From NCBI GenBank assembly GCA_035503915.1, contig DATJSU010000021.1, positions 10,436 to 74,435 on the forward strand: a stretch of 64,000 bases of DNA. Direction: 5' to 3'. This document shows positions 16,173 through 25,112 of the stretch, one piece after another. A model generated the notes under the pieces. The model was not told the DNA's origin. It did not search any database and saw nothing but the letters and a program-made list of their open reading frames with translations. The stretch comes from DATJMJ01 sp035503915. GTDB taxonomy: Bacteria; Actinomycetota; Acidimicrobiia; Acidimicrobiales; Palsa-688. The stretch's first letter is position 1, and every line of letters begins with the position of its first letter. The translations under genes were made by a program, and so were the position numbers.

Positions 16173-17288
16173 TCATCCCCAGATGTCGGTTGCCGTCTCG
16201 ACTATGAGCTGCAGCTTCGCAACTTCGTCGTCGAAGGTTAGGCGGTTGCCTTCGACGGTGGAGGAGAACCCGCACTGGGGCGAAATGCATATTTGCTCCA
16301 GGGGCAGATATTTTGTGGCTTCTTCGATGCGCCGCCTCAAATAGTCCTTTGTCTCGAGGTCGCCACGCTTTGTCGTTACGAGCCCGAGCACGACCATTTT
16401 GCCTTTCGGCACAAATCGTAGGGGAGCGAAGCCGCCAGAGCGTGCGTCGTCGTACTCGAGGAAAAACCCATCGACATTTAGCTCGTTGAAGAGCGCCTCG
16501 GCCACAAAGTCGTACCCTCCCTCTGCCGCCCAGTATGACTGGAAATTGCCGCGGCAGGAGTGGGTAGTCACAGTCATGCCCTCTGGCTTCGCCACCAGCG
16601 CGGCATTGATCTGGTTGATATAGCGCAGGTGCTGGTGCTCTGCGTCCTCTCCTCGCTCCGAGATCATCCGGCGCTGCGCCGGGTCGTTAAGGTAGGCGAG
16701 CGAAGTGTCATCGAGCTGGAGGTAGGTGCAGCCCAGTTCTCCAAGCCGGCGGATCTCCTCACCGTAGGCTGCACTGAGATCAGCCCAAAATTGTTCGATG
16801 TCGCCGTAAGCAGCCGGGTCGATCGATGCGGGCCCTCCTCGGTAATGCACCATGCTAGGGGAAGGGATGGTCAACTTGGGGACTGCCGTAGTCGTCACGG
16901 ACTTCAAAAAATCGAACGCGTCAGCGAAGATCGTGTGGTCCAGGCGCACCTTGGAGGAGACCTTGAGGGCAGCTGAAGTGAAGTAGGTCGAGCCTTCACT
17001 GTTCTTGAAGGCAACCTGCAATTTTTCGCTGCCGCGGCTGACCCCGCCCAATTGATAGATGAAGTCCATGTGCCAGGACGTCCTGCGGAACTCGCCGTCA
17101 GTGGCCGCTTGGAGGCCGATCTCCTCCTGGAGGGCGACAACCTTGCGGATGGCGTCGTCCTCGGCCTCCTTCAGCGCCTCCTGCCCCATTCGCCCAGCTG
17201 TGTAGGCAGTGCGCGCCTCCAACAGCCTGTGCGGGCGCAAAAGGCTGCCCACGTGGTCTGCCCGAAAAGGTGGCCTCTCTCGTCTCAT
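16173..17288 (-). CDS. MetE-like cobalamin-independent methyltransferase (YxjG/YxjH type)
   Basis: The 371-residue protein corresponds to the C-terminal catalytic barrel of cobalamin-independent methionine synthase as a stand-alone enzyme. It starts FRADHVGSLLRP, has QAATDGEFRRTSWHMDF, YLQLDDTS and THSCRGN, and ends with the zinc-site region ISPQCGFSST. These enzymes transfer a methyl group to homocysteine or a related thiol. GGGAGGGGG precedes the ATG. The 281 bp upstream (17289-17569) show no riboswitch or gene that I can support. It lies behind the sugar operon but is probably separately expressed. Confidence 0.88.
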   Translation of the reverse strand: MRRERPPFRADHVGSLLRPHRLLEARTAYTAGRMGQEALKEAEDDAIRKVVALQEEIGLQAATDGEFRRTSWHMDFIYQLGGVSRGSEKLQVAFKNSEGSTYFTSAALKVSSKVRLDHTIFADAFDFLKSVTTTAVPKLTIPSPSMVHYRGGPASIDPAAYGDIEQFWADLSAAYGEEIRRLGELGCTYLQLDDTSLAYLNDPAQRRMISERGEDAEHQHLRYINQINAALVAKPEGMTVTTHSCRGNFQSYWAAEGGYDFVAEALFNELNVDGFFLEYDDARSGGFAPLRFVPKGKMVVLGLVTTKRGDLETKDYLRRRIEEATKYLPLEQICISPQCGFSSTVEGNRLTFDDEVAKLQLIVETATDIWG

Positions 17289-17569
17289 CTGCCCCCTCCC
17301 AGCGACACCGCTGCCACGTTCGTCGTCATCGTTACCCTTCTCCAGGAAACGATATTAACCGCCCCGTCGTTGTAGGTAATGGATGAGGCCGCAGCGCGGC
17401 GGCCGCACGGGGTGCTCGACGCCCTAAACGTGCTAAAGGTCAACAACTATGGGAGCGCACGCGCGCTTGGTACCCACGCCGGAGGGTTCGCGATCGTGGC
17501 GACGCTTCCCGGCTAGGAGCCCTGCCCACCTCGGCGGGCTTCGCCCTACGCCCCCTTTAGGAGCACCCT

Positions 17570-18340
17570 TTAGGAGGTCTTGCTACGAAACCTGGCTCCA
17601 AGGTTGCCTGTCGTGGGTGCCCGTCCGTAGCCCGTTCTCCGGGTGCCGGCGTCGGCCGTCAGCCTCACAAGTGACAGGAAGGCGAGGGGCAGCCCGATCA
17701 GGACGAGTGCTGGGTCGAGGAAGCCGAGCAGGACGGCAGCGGTGTACTCGATGGCAAAGAGGGGGCTGCTTACCAGCACGTTGGCCACGGCGAGCCGAAC
17801 CCCTTCGGACCATAGGTCGGGCAGGGGCATCTCAGGGAAGCGTGCCCGGAGGACGATGACAAAGCTTGTCGAGCTGATCGCGACGACGAGCGAGGCGGCG
17901 CCGAAACCAAGGCAAGCCCAGTTGACGGGGGCACCGCCCCGGAGAAAGAAGTGGACCTCCTCGACAGCTATCGCGATGGCGGCGAAAGGGGCACCGATCG
18001 CCAGGGCCGTAGGCCCAGGGTGGCGTGACCTGAGCGCGTGGAGGAACTCCCGCACTACGCGGTCCTCGCCGTCCACCCGCCAGCGGTCGAGCGCAACGGC
18101 CGCAGCGTTGACCGCGATCGGGAGGGTCACAACGGGGACCGACGTGAGCACGAGCGCCAGGTTCAAGACCAGGCAGTTGAAACAAGCGCGGAGCGCCGCG
18201 ACAATTCTCGCACGCGCCAGGTCACCGAGAGGTTGTGCGGCCTGCCGCGAATGAGCGCTCTGGGTGCCCGTCAAACTCCCTCTCCCGGTCCGGCGCACGC
18301 CAAGTGCCACGGCGGGCGGGTTGTGGCTGGAAGTGCTCAC
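17570..18340 (-). CDS. YesL-like DUF624 membrane protein
   Basis: The 256-residue protein has about five hydrophobic helices. The segment CLVLNLALVLTSVPVVTLPI followed by AVALDRWRVDGEDRVVREFL resembles DUF624/YesL proteins, which are commonly encoded with CUT1 sugar transporters and are of unknown function. The GTG start overlaps the TGA of the upstream permease (GTGA), so it is the last gene of the galactoside-importer operon. An 11-bp direct repeat (CCCTTTAGGAG at 17553 and 17566) sits at its 3' end. Confidence 0.7.
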   Translation of the reverse strand: MSTSSHNPPAVALGVRRTGRGSLTGTQSAHSRQAAQPLGDLARARIVAALRACFNCLVLNLALVLTSVPVVTLPIAVNAAAVALDRWRVDGEDRVVREFLHALRSRHPGPTALAIGAPFAAIAIAVEEVHFFLRGGAPVNWACLGFGAASLVVAISSTSFVIVLRARFPEMPLPDLWSEGVRLAVANVLVSSPLFAIEYTAAVLLGFLDPALVLIGLPLAFLSLVRLTADAGTRRTGYGRAPTTGNLGARFRSKTS

Positions 18341-19197
18341 CCCTTGACCCCAGTGCCCTGGATGGCGATGCCCCCGATGAAGGCGCGTTGCGTGAGGAAG
18401 AACAAGATGACAATGGGCGCGGTGGCCACCGTCGCCGCGGCCATAACCCAGGGCCAGTTGGTCGTGTAGGTCCCCAAGATGAGGTTCAGGCCGAGCGAGA
18501 GCGGGTACCAGACCTGGTTGTCGATGTATATCAGCGGCCCGAGGTAGTCGTTCCAGCAGTAGATGAACTGAAAAAGTATGACCGTTGCCATCGCGGGCTT
18601 GGCCATCGGTAAGATGATGCGGCTGTAGATGTAAAACTCGTTGGCCCCATCGACTCGAGCCGCGTCGGACAGCGCCTCAGGGATCGTCATGAAGAACTGG
18701 CGCAACAAGAACGTGGAAAAGACCGAGCTACCCAAGAAAGTAGGCACCATCAACGGCCAGTACCAGCCCACCATGTGGAACCGCTTGTACATGACGAACA
18801 GCGGGATCAGGGTGGCGAAAAACGGGATCAGCAGTGTCGCCACCATCACCTGGAACAAAACGTCCCGGCCTCTCCACCGTACCCGTGAAAACCCGTAGGC
18901 CACAAGGCTGCTTGAGACGCACACGCCAACTATGGTGACAGCGGCGTACAAAAGGGTATTGAGGATGAAGCGGTAAAACGGGACCGCCGAGAGGACGTCG
19001 GGATAGTTGCGCCACTGGAAAGGGTGTGGCCACCACACGACGGGTATGTGGAGAGCCTGGGGGTTGGTCTTGAGCGAGCTGAGGACCATCCAAAACAGTG
19101 GGAAGCCGAGCAGCACGCTGACAAAGATCAAGACGACGTGCTTCGACAAGTTCCCCGCCACCTTGCGGGGGGATGGCCTAGGGCTGCTCGCTCGCAT
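18337..19197 (-). CDS. ABC sugar permease, MalG-like (CUT1)
   Basis: The 286-residue inner-membrane protein has six helices and the EAA loop EALSDAARVDGANEFYIYSR near residue 195. ATG 19197 was chosen because the hydrophobic core begins about 20 residues later; an in-frame extension to 19248 runs deep into the preceding gene. It overlaps the upstream permease by 20 bp and the YesL-like gene by 4 bp. Together with the next two genes it forms an importer that probably carries alpha-galactosides, judged from the divergent alpha-galactosidase and galactokinase genes. Confidence 0.88.
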   Translation of the reverse strand: MRASSPRPSPRKVAGNLSKHVVLIFVSVLLGFPLFWMVLSSLKTNPQALHIPVVWWPHPFQWRNYPDVLSAVPFYRFILNTLLYAAVTIVGVCVSSSLVAYGFSRVRWRGRDVLFQVMVATLLIPFFATLIPLFVMYKRFHMVGWYWPLMVPTFLGSSVFSTFLLRQFFMTIPEALSDAARVDGANEFYIYSRIILPMAKPAMATVILFQFIYCWNDYLGPLIYIDNQVWYPLSLGLNLILGTYTTNWPWVMAAATVATAPIVILFFLTQRAFIGGIAIQGTGVKG

Positions 19198-20134
19198 AGT
19201 AAACCCATTTGGAAGACGACTTGAAGAGCACGACCATGATGACTGCACTGATCACGAACAGGAAGAAAGCCATAGCCGAGGAGTAACCGAACTTGAGGAA
19301 GTCAAAGGCTTGTTCGTACAGGTACTGCACATAAAACCATGTCGATGTCCCCGGCCCGCCAATGTCAGCACCTTCGATCACCTGTGCCTGCGTGAAGTAG
19401 GCAATGCAGTTCACGAGTTGCAGGATCACGTTGAAGAGGATGACAGGGCTGATCATTGGGATGGTGATGAAGCGCAGCCGCTGCCAAGGCCCTGCCCCAT
19501 CGAGCGCGCCTACCTCGTACATCTCCCTCGGCACTCCCTGAAGGCCCGCGAGGTAGATCACCATCGGTTGGCCGAGGCCCCAAAGCCCGAGGAGTATGAA
19601 AGACGGTTTAGACCAAGCGATGGAAAAGAACCAGCCCGGGCCAGGGAGGTGGGCATCGGTAAGGAGGTCGTTCACGATCCCGAACTCCGGGTTGAATATC
19701 CAGACGAAGATCATGCAGGACGCCACGAGCGGTACGATCGAAGGGATATAAAAAATCGTCCGGTAAATAGCCCTCCCCCGTACGTTCATGTTGAGCAGGA
19801 GCGCGAGCCCGAGAGCGGCTACGGTCGACAATGGTAGCTCGATCGCGGTGTAGTAAAACGTGTTGAACAGCGATGTCCTGAACAGTGGGTCGTGGAACAG
19901 GTTCACATAATTTGTGAACCCGGCTAGGTGTGCCGCTCCTACGCCATTGAAATTAGTGAAGCTGTAGTAGATCGTGGCGAAAAAAGGATAGGCAAAAAAG
20001 GCGAGGAACCCTATCACCCAGGGGCTGACGAAGAGGAGGCCCGCCCTCGTCCGGCGCCTTTCGACCGACCGTGACAAATGCTGTGAGCTCCTTGCTCGGT
20101 GGGTCGGCGAGAGCGAGGTTGTTGCTACCGCCAT
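19178..20134 (-). CDS. ABC sugar permease, MalF-like (CUT1)
   Basis: The 318-residue protein has six helices starting at about residue 30 (AGLLFVSPWVIGFLAFFAYP) and the EAA loop EMYEVGALDGAGPWQRLRFI. I chose ATG 20134 because GGAGGAG precedes it at good spacing; an upstream in-frame start at 20170 has no such site. It is separated from the binding-protein gene by 87 bp that contain a strong hairpin, so it may be made in smaller amounts than the binding protein. No ATPase gene is in the operon. Confidence 0.9.
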   Translation of the reverse strand: MAVATTSLSPTHRARSSQHLSRSVERRRTRAGLLFVSPWVIGFLAFFAYPFFATIYYSFTNFNGVGAAHLAGFTNYVNLFHDPLFRTSLFNTFYYTAIELPLSTVAALGLALLLNMNVRGRAIYRTIFYIPSIVPLVASCMIFVWIFNPEFGIVNDLLTDAHLPGPGWFFSIAWSKPSFILLGLWGLGQPMVIYLAGLQGVPREMYEVGALDGAGPWQRLRFITIPMISPVILFNVILQLVNCIAYFTQAQVIEGADIGGPGTSTWFYVQYLYEQAFDFLKFGYSSAMAFFLFVISAVIMVVLFKSSSKWVYYASEQP

Positions 20135-20172
20135 GGCGCGGTGCTCCTCCAGGGTGCGTAAGCACAGCACAA

Positions 20173-20202
20173 TAGGGGACAGCTGAGCTTAGCTGTCCCC
20201 TA
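20173..20202 (-). terminator. Perfect 12-bp hairpin between binding-protein and permease genes
   Basis: TAGGGGACAGCT (20173-20184) and AGCTGTCCCCTA (20191-20202) pair perfectly around a 6-nt loop, about 20 bp past the binding-protein stop and 39 bp before the permease start. In transporter operons such a hairpin usually stops part of the transcripts or protects the upstream mRNA. Confidence 0.7.
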
Positions 20203-20221
20203 CGTGCGGCGGAAGTTGCTG

Positions 20222-21595
20222 TTAGCTCGAGGCGTTTGCCTGCTGGTCGATGTACTTGAGCGCTTGTGCCGGTGTCATGATCTTCTGCAGCACATCGTTG
20301 GTGGCCGTATTTTCGGCGGTGAACAGCTCCGCCTGGGTCGGTGTCAGCGCTGGCGCCTGAGTGTAGGGGCTCGTCATCTCGGGCAGGAACCCGGAGAGCC
20401 ACGGGTTTGTCTTCAGCCACGCTTGGTATGCGGGCTGTTTGGTGACCGAGGGGCCGCCAGGCACCCACCCACCCAGAGGGTCGATCTTGCCCATGAAGGC
20501 TTCGTTCTGGTAACCGGCGAGCCAGGAGATGAACTCGAAGGCTTGCTGCGGGTGGGCCGAGCCCTTGGGGATGATGTTGAAGTTGCCCTGCCCGAGGGTG
20601 CTCGGGATGGGGACCGTGCCGGGGAAAGCCTCGACTCCGAAGTCGCCTACGAGAGAAGGGTTGGACGTGGGGACGTTCTGCGTACCCTCCCAGGGGCCGC
20701 TGAGCACGAAGCCGGCCTTACCGTTGACCCAGACGTCTGTCTGACCACCCGCGACAAAGCCCAGGGCCGTCTGCAGGGCCATCACCTGCGTGTAGGGGTA
20801 CTTATCGAAGCTCGCTATCCAGTTCATCTCGGCCTTCGCGCCCGCGCAGTTCTCGAAGTCGTACTTGCCGGCGGAGTTGAAGCAGTTGGTGGCGTTGAAG
20901 AAGGTCGTGTAGAACTGGAAGCCGTTGCCGTTCAGGTCCGGGTAGAAGCCCAGCTGCACTACCTTGCCGTTCTGGATAACCCACATCTTGGCCTGGTCGG
21001 CGTCGAGCTGGGCCAGTGTCTTGGGCGGAGAGGTAATCCCGTACTTGGCTAGGTAGCCTTTGTTGTAGTACAGAGCCCAGGAGTTCAACCCCATTGGGAC
21101 GGCGTAGAGGTTGCCCTTGTAGGAGCCGCCCTGCACGGCGACCGGGTACTCCCATTTCTCGAAGCCTGCGTACGCGCCCGTGAGGAACTGGTTCATCGAT
21201 ATGAGGTCACCGTCCGCGGCGAACGAACCGATCTCCGGCCACCACTCGGTGAAGATGTCAGGCGGGTCGCCTGCCGCGATCGCCGACAAGAGCTTGGCCG
21301 TGCTCGTTGTGGCGTCGCTCGGGATGTTGGTCTCTGTCACCACGATCCCGGGATGGGTCTTGTTGAACTGGGCCGTCATTTGGTTGAGCAATTGGAGCGT
21401 CGCACCTGACCACATCGTCCACCACGTGAGGTGGACGGTCGAGGCGCTTGCGACGCCCGATGTCCCGAGGCTGGTGCCACTGATAACGGCGGCCGTCGCG
21501 ATCGCCGTCGTGACCTTCCCGACCCGGCGGCGACGGGGGCGGATCTCCCCCGGCGGCTCCAGGGCGTTGGTCGCTGTTCCTCCTCTATTGTTCAT
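20222..21595 (-). CDS. ABC sugar-binding protein (CUT1), probably alpha-galactosides
   Basis: The 457-residue protein follows AAGGAG. Its N-terminus carries an Arg cluster (RPRRRRVGKV) and a hydrophobic segment ending GVASAS, a Sec or possibly Tat signal, and again no lipobox cysteine. The mature part has VHLTWWTMWSGATLQLLNQM, GDPPDIFTEWWPEIGSFA and AFEFISWLAGY, typical of family-1 solute-binding proteins. It is followed by two permease genes and preceded by a LacI regulator on the same strand. Galactoside specificity is inferred from the GH36 and galK genes. Confidence 0.88.
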   Translation of the reverse strand: MNNRGGTATNALEPPGEIRPRRRRVGKVTTAIATAAVISGTSLGTSGVASASTVHLTWWTMWSGATLQLLNQMTAQFNKTHPGIVVTETNIPSDATTSTAKLLSAIAAGDPPDIFTEWWPEIGSFAADGDLISMNQFLTGAYAGFEKWEYPVAVQGGSYKGNLYAVPMGLNSWALYYNKGYLAKYGITSPPKTLAQLDADQAKMWVIQNGKVVQLGFYPDLNGNGFQFYTTFFNATNCFNSAGKYDFENCAGAKAEMNWIASFDKYPYTQVMALQTALGFVAGGQTDVWVNGKAGFVLSGPWEGTQNVPTSNPSLVGDFGVEAFPGTVPIPSTLGQGNFNIIPKGSAHPQQAFEFISWLAGYQNEAFMGKIDPLGGWVPGGPSVTKQPAYQAWLKTNPWLSGFLPEMTSPYTQAPALTPTQAELFTAENTATNDVLQKIMTPAQALKYIDQQANASS

Positions 21596-21675
21596 ATTTT
21601 TTGCTCCTTGCCATTTTCGTCAGGGGCAATTTTCCCCCTTGTGGTTTATTTTCCTGCGCCTGCAGATTTTCGGGT

Positions 21676-22800
21676 TCAGGGCCGCTGCGCCGTCGCCCTC
21701 TTTCGTTTGCCAGCCAGGGAGGGTGCTCCCCGGCGTTGGCTGCTCCCCCGGGGAGCGCCGGGAGGGGGGCCGGCGCTCTCTCGGACCACTAGGCGCGCCT
21801 CTGGCAGCTCGAGCCCCCGAGCCGCACGGGCGGGGTCGACAAAGGACATGAGCGTTGCAAAACAAGCTCTCCCCAGTGCCTTGAAGTCCTGGCGCACCGT
21901 CGTGAGAGCTGGTGTGTAAAAGCGGGCGAAGGGCACGTCGTCGAAGCCGACGATGCTGACGTCGGCCGGCACCGCACGGCCTGCTTCGTGCATGGCCCTC
22001 ATCGCCCCCAGTGCGATGTCGTCGTTCCCGCACAGCACGGCGGTCACCTTTAGGTCGCGGGCTAACTTCTCTCCTGCCTCGTAACCCCACTCAGCGCTCC
22101 AGCCCCCGTGCATCGGCTTCGGCGGGGGGACCCGTGCCTCTTTGAGGGCGGCGAGCCAACCCGACATCCGCCGCGTTGTCCCGGTCCAGGTCGGGATCGA
22201 GAGGTGATGGACGGTCTCGTGGCCGAGCCCAAGCAGGTAGCGGGTTGCGTCCATCGCTGCCGCGTACTCGTCTATCCATACCGAGGGCCTGCGTGGCACC
22301 TCCTTCTCGGTCGGGGCCGGGATCATGGCGGCGGCCGGCACGTCAAAGGGCACGCACTCGAGGGCGGCAACACCAGGGCGGTCGAACGCGATCACGATCA
22401 CTGCTCCGGCGGGCTCGAGCGCGTGCTCGACGGCGTCGCGGACGTCGTCGGGGCCGATCGACTCCACGACCCGGACAGCCATGCCGAACCCGACCTCGCG
22501 CGTCGCCTCCTCGATGCCTTCCAGCGCTGCCGCGAACCCGTACAGGCTGGTGTTGGAGGCGAGCACCGTGACCGACTGCACAGGCCCCCCGGCAAGGGCG
22601 CGGGCGGCCCTGTTGGGCCTGAAGCCGAGCCGGGCGATCGCGTCGAGGACGGTCTCCCGGGTGGAGCTTTTCACGCTCGGGCTTTGGTTTATGACCCGGG
22701 ACACCGTTTGGTAAGAGACGCCGGCCTCGCGGGCGACGTCCCGTATGCTCACGGAGGGCGACCGGTCACTGTTTTCCTTCAATGCTGCAGGCGCTGGCAT
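21676..22800 (-). CDS. LacI-family transcriptional regulator of the galactoside cluster
   Basis: The 374-residue protein has the LacI helix-turn-helix (VSIRDVAREAGVSYQTVSR and the hinge LGFRPNRAARALAGG, about residues 20-75) and a periplasmic-binding-like sugar domain to the end (IVGFDDVPFARFYTPALTTV). ATG 22800 puts the DNA-binding domain at the usual distance from the N-terminus; the in-frame ATG at 22845 lies upstream of the operators. It is divergent from the alpha-galactosidase gene across two perfect palindromes, so it probably controls both directions and itself. Confidence 0.9.
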   Translation of the reverse strand: MPAPAALKENSDRSPSVSIRDVAREAGVSYQTVSRVINQSPSVKSSTRETVLDAIARLGFRPNRAARALAGGPVQSVTVLASNTSLYGFAAALEGIEEATREVGFGMAVRVVESIGPDDVRDAVEHALEPAGAVIVIAFDRPGVAALECVPFDVPAAAMIPAPTEKEVPRRPSVWIDEYAAAMDATRYLLGLGHETVHHLSIPTWTGTTRRMSGWLAALKEARVPPPKPMHGGWSAEWGYEAGEKLARDLKVTAVLCGNDDIALGAMRAMHEAGRAVPADVSIVGFDDVPFARFYTPALTTVRQDFKALGRACFATLMSFVDPARAARGLELPEARLVVRESAGPPPGAPRGSSQRRGAPSLAGKRKRATAQRP

Positions 22801-22802
22801 TG

Positions 22803-22840
22803 TGTGACCGGTCACAGTTGGCCTATTGTGACCGGTCACA
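22803..22840. promoter_or_regulatory. Tandem LacI-type operators
   Basis: TGTGACCGGTCACA occurs twice as a perfect 14-bp palindrome, at 22803-22816 and 22827-22840, with 24 bp between their starts. The odd-even central CG is usual for LacI-family sites. A weaker copy (GCGACCGGTCACT, core 22760-22767) lies inside the start of the lacI-like gene. A tentative plus-strand promoter is TTGGCC (22818-22823), 17 bp, TACATG (22841-22846), which encloses the second operator. Confidence 0.85.
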
Positions 22841-22897
22841 TACATGGTGTCAAGTCATCTCGGACAAGATTTGTGGGACGTCGCGAGGAGGAGCGAG

Positions 22898-25072
22898 ATG
22901 GTTGCCGAAGGGACCTCGGCCGGGACCGAGCTGAAGTGGTCTGACGATGCCCTCGAATTGGGAGTAGAGCTTGACGCCGGGGGCGTACCGCGCCTCGTGC
23001 GCCTCTTGCCGAAGAAGCTCGTGGGCCTCGCGCCGGGCACCGAGGAGCGTGGCGGGGATAGCCCTGACCAGGCCCCTTATCTCGGCCTCCCCCTTCTCGA
23101 CGTGGTCGTGGCCGGGAGCGGTAAGTGCTGGGCCGGGAGGCGGTACTCCGAGTCCGTCGTCGGGAGCCGGATGCTGTACACCCACCACGACGAGGAAGAC
23201 GTCGGGCCATGGCACCGCCTCCAAGTGGGGCTCGAAGATCCCGGCTCGGGGCTCGCAGCGACAGTCGTTTACGAGATCCTCCGAGGCGCCGGGGCGCTGC
23301 GAAGCCGGGCGCTCGTCGCTAACAGGGGCAACGCGCCGGTCACTCTCGAGTCGGTCACCTCTTTCCTCGGCGGCGGGTTGACCGGCCCAGGCGGCTCCCT
23401 CGAAGACACCGACGTCATGTGGGCGGAAAATGACTGGCTTGCCGAGGGACGGTGGCAATCGCGCTCGCTCCGAGACGCATTGCCGGACCTAAACGGCAGG
23501 GCGCACGAGCACAATTCGAGAGGTCGCTTCGCCGTGACGAGCACCGGGACCTGGTCGTCGGGCAACCACCTACCGATGGGTGCTGTTGTCAACCGTCGGA
23601 GCGGTTACTGCATAGCCTGGCAGGTTGACCACAACGGCGGTTGGCACTGGCAGGTGGGCGAGCACAGAGATAGTCGCGGTTCGTACCTCGCGGTACTAGG
23701 TCCCACGGACACTGAGCACCATTGGCGGCTGACCCTGTTGCCGGGCGAGACCTTTGAGAGCGTCCCGGCCGGGGTCGCAGTGAGCGGTGAGGGGTTCGAA
23801 GGAGCCATCGCGGGGCTGACGAGGTACAGGAGAGCGATCAGGAGGCCGCACGAAGACCACCGGCGGCTACCTGTGATCTTCAACGATTACATGAACACTT
23901 TGATGGGCAACCCGACAACCGAACGGCTCCTCCCGCTCATCGGTGCGGCGGCCCGGGCGGGAGCGGAGTGCTTCTGTATTGATTCGGGCTGGTACGCCGA
24001 GATCGGCGAAGGTTGGTGGGACACCGTGGGGGCATGGGCCCCGTCAAAAAGCCGGTTCACCAATGGGATCGGAGAAGTCCTCGACCGCATCAGGGCTCTC
24101 GGGATGGTCCCCGGTTTGTGGGTCGAGCCCGAAGTAGTCGGAGTGCGCAGCCCCGTGGCAAGCCAGCTGCCTGATGGCGCCTTCTTCCTGCGCAAAGGCC
24201 AGAGAGTGGTGGAGCAGGGCAGGTACCAGCTCGACCTCCGCCACCCAGCGGCCCGGGCGCACTTGGACAAGGCCGTTGATTATCTCGTCGGCGAGCTTGG
24301 GGTCGGTTACATAAAAATGGACTACAACATCAACATTTCTCCGGGGCCGGAGGTAGACGGGGAGGCTCCGGGGGTCGGTTTGCTCGCCCACAACCGCGCC
24401 GTTTTGCAATGGGTTGACGACCTCCTGGACCGCCATTCGGAGCTCACGATCGAAAACTGCTCGTCGGGGGGAATGCGGACGGACTATGCCCTGCTCAGCA
24501 GGTGCCAGCTCCTTTCCACCAGCGACCAGCAGGACTTGCTCCGTTACCCGCCAATAGCGGCGGCCGCACCCGCCGCAACGGCACCCGAACAAGGCGCCGT
24601 GTGGGCATACCCCCAACCCGAATGGGATGACGACCGGATCGCCTTCACGCTCTGCAGCGCGATCCTCGGCCGGGTGCACCTCTCCGGCTTCCTCGACGGG
24701 ATGACAGAGCACCAGCTCGGCCTCGTGAAGGAGGCAATCGGAGTGTACAAAGCGATACGGGCAGACTTGCCTGTCGCCCTCCCCTTCTGGCCCCTCGGCC
24801 TCCCGAAGTGGACAGATCCGTGGGTGGCTCTTGGGATGCGGAGCCCTCGAGCCACTTATCTCACGCTCTGGCGCCGCGACCTGGCTACGAGCGGCCAAGA
24901 CAAGGTCGCTACGGCGCAAATCGCCTTGCAGATCGGGAAACAAAGCGCTGCTAGTGAGGCTCGTACGCTTTTCCCAACCGGGGGGGCTGATGTCTCCTGG
25001 CAAAGCGCGACCGGGGAGCTCCTCGTACACCTGGAGCGCGCTCCCTCGGCCTGTTTGGTAAGGATCAGTTGA
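22898..25072 (+). CDS. Alpha-galactosidase, GH36 family
   Basis: The 724-residue enzyme (no signal peptide, so cytosolic) has an N-terminal beta domain, then a catalytic barrel. The nucleophile is predicted at Asp475 (YIKMDYN) and the acid/base at Asp543 (STSDQQD), with NDYMNTLMGNPT, CIDSGWY, GLWVEPEVV and ENCSSGGMR around the site. It hydrolyses terminal alpha-1,6-galactose from melibiose- or raffinose-type sugars. ATG 22898 follows GAGGAGGAG; an earlier ATG at 22844 lies next to the operators and has no ribosome site. galK follows after 40 bp. Confidence 0.93.
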   Translation: MVAEGTSAGTELKWSDDALELGVELDAGGVPRLVRLLPKKLVGLAPGTEERGGDSPDQAPYLGLPLLDVVVAGSGKCWAGRRYSESVVGSRMLYTHHDEEDVGPWHRLQVGLEDPGSGLAATVVYEILRGAGALRSRALVANRGNAPVTLESVTSFLGGGLTGPGGSLEDTDVMWAENDWLAEGRWQSRSLRDALPDLNGRAHEHNSRGRFAVTSTGTWSSGNHLPMGAVVNRRSGYCIAWQVDHNGGWHWQVGEHRDSRGSYLAVLGPTDTEHHWRLTLLPGETFESVPAGVAVSGEGFEGAIAGLTRYRRAIRRPHEDHRRLPVIFNDYMNTLMGNPTTERLLPLIGAAARAGAECFCIDSGWYAEIGEGWWDTVGAWAPSKSRFTNGIGEVLDRIRALGMVPGLWVEPEVVGVRSPVASQLPDGAFFLRKGQRVVEQGRYQLDLRHPAARAHLDKAVDYLVGELGVGYIKMDYNINISPGPEVDGEAPGVGLLAHNRAVLQWVDDLLDRHSELTIENCSSGGMRTDYALLSRCQLLSTSDQQDLLRYPPIAAAAPAATAPEQGAVWAYPQPEWDDDRIAFTLCSAILGRVHLSGFLDGMTEHQLGLVKEAIGVYKAIRADLPVALPFWPLGLPKWTDPWVALGMRSPRATYLTLWRRDLATSGQDKVATAQIALQIGKQSAASEARTLFPTGGADVSWQSATGELLVHLERAPSACLVRIS

Positions 25073-25112
25073 GCTGTCGCCGCGCCGCCGGTCGCGGTCT
25101 CGCGCGAAAACG

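Noticed and set aside
17289..17569. SAM or cobalamin riboswitch upstream of the MetE-like gene
   Set aside because: I could not find the conserved cores or paired helices of these riboswitches in the gap.
19604..19615. CGGTTTAGACCA, similar to a dre operator
   Set aside because: It lies inside a permease coding region, differs at two positions, and is single. Chance is the simpler explanation.
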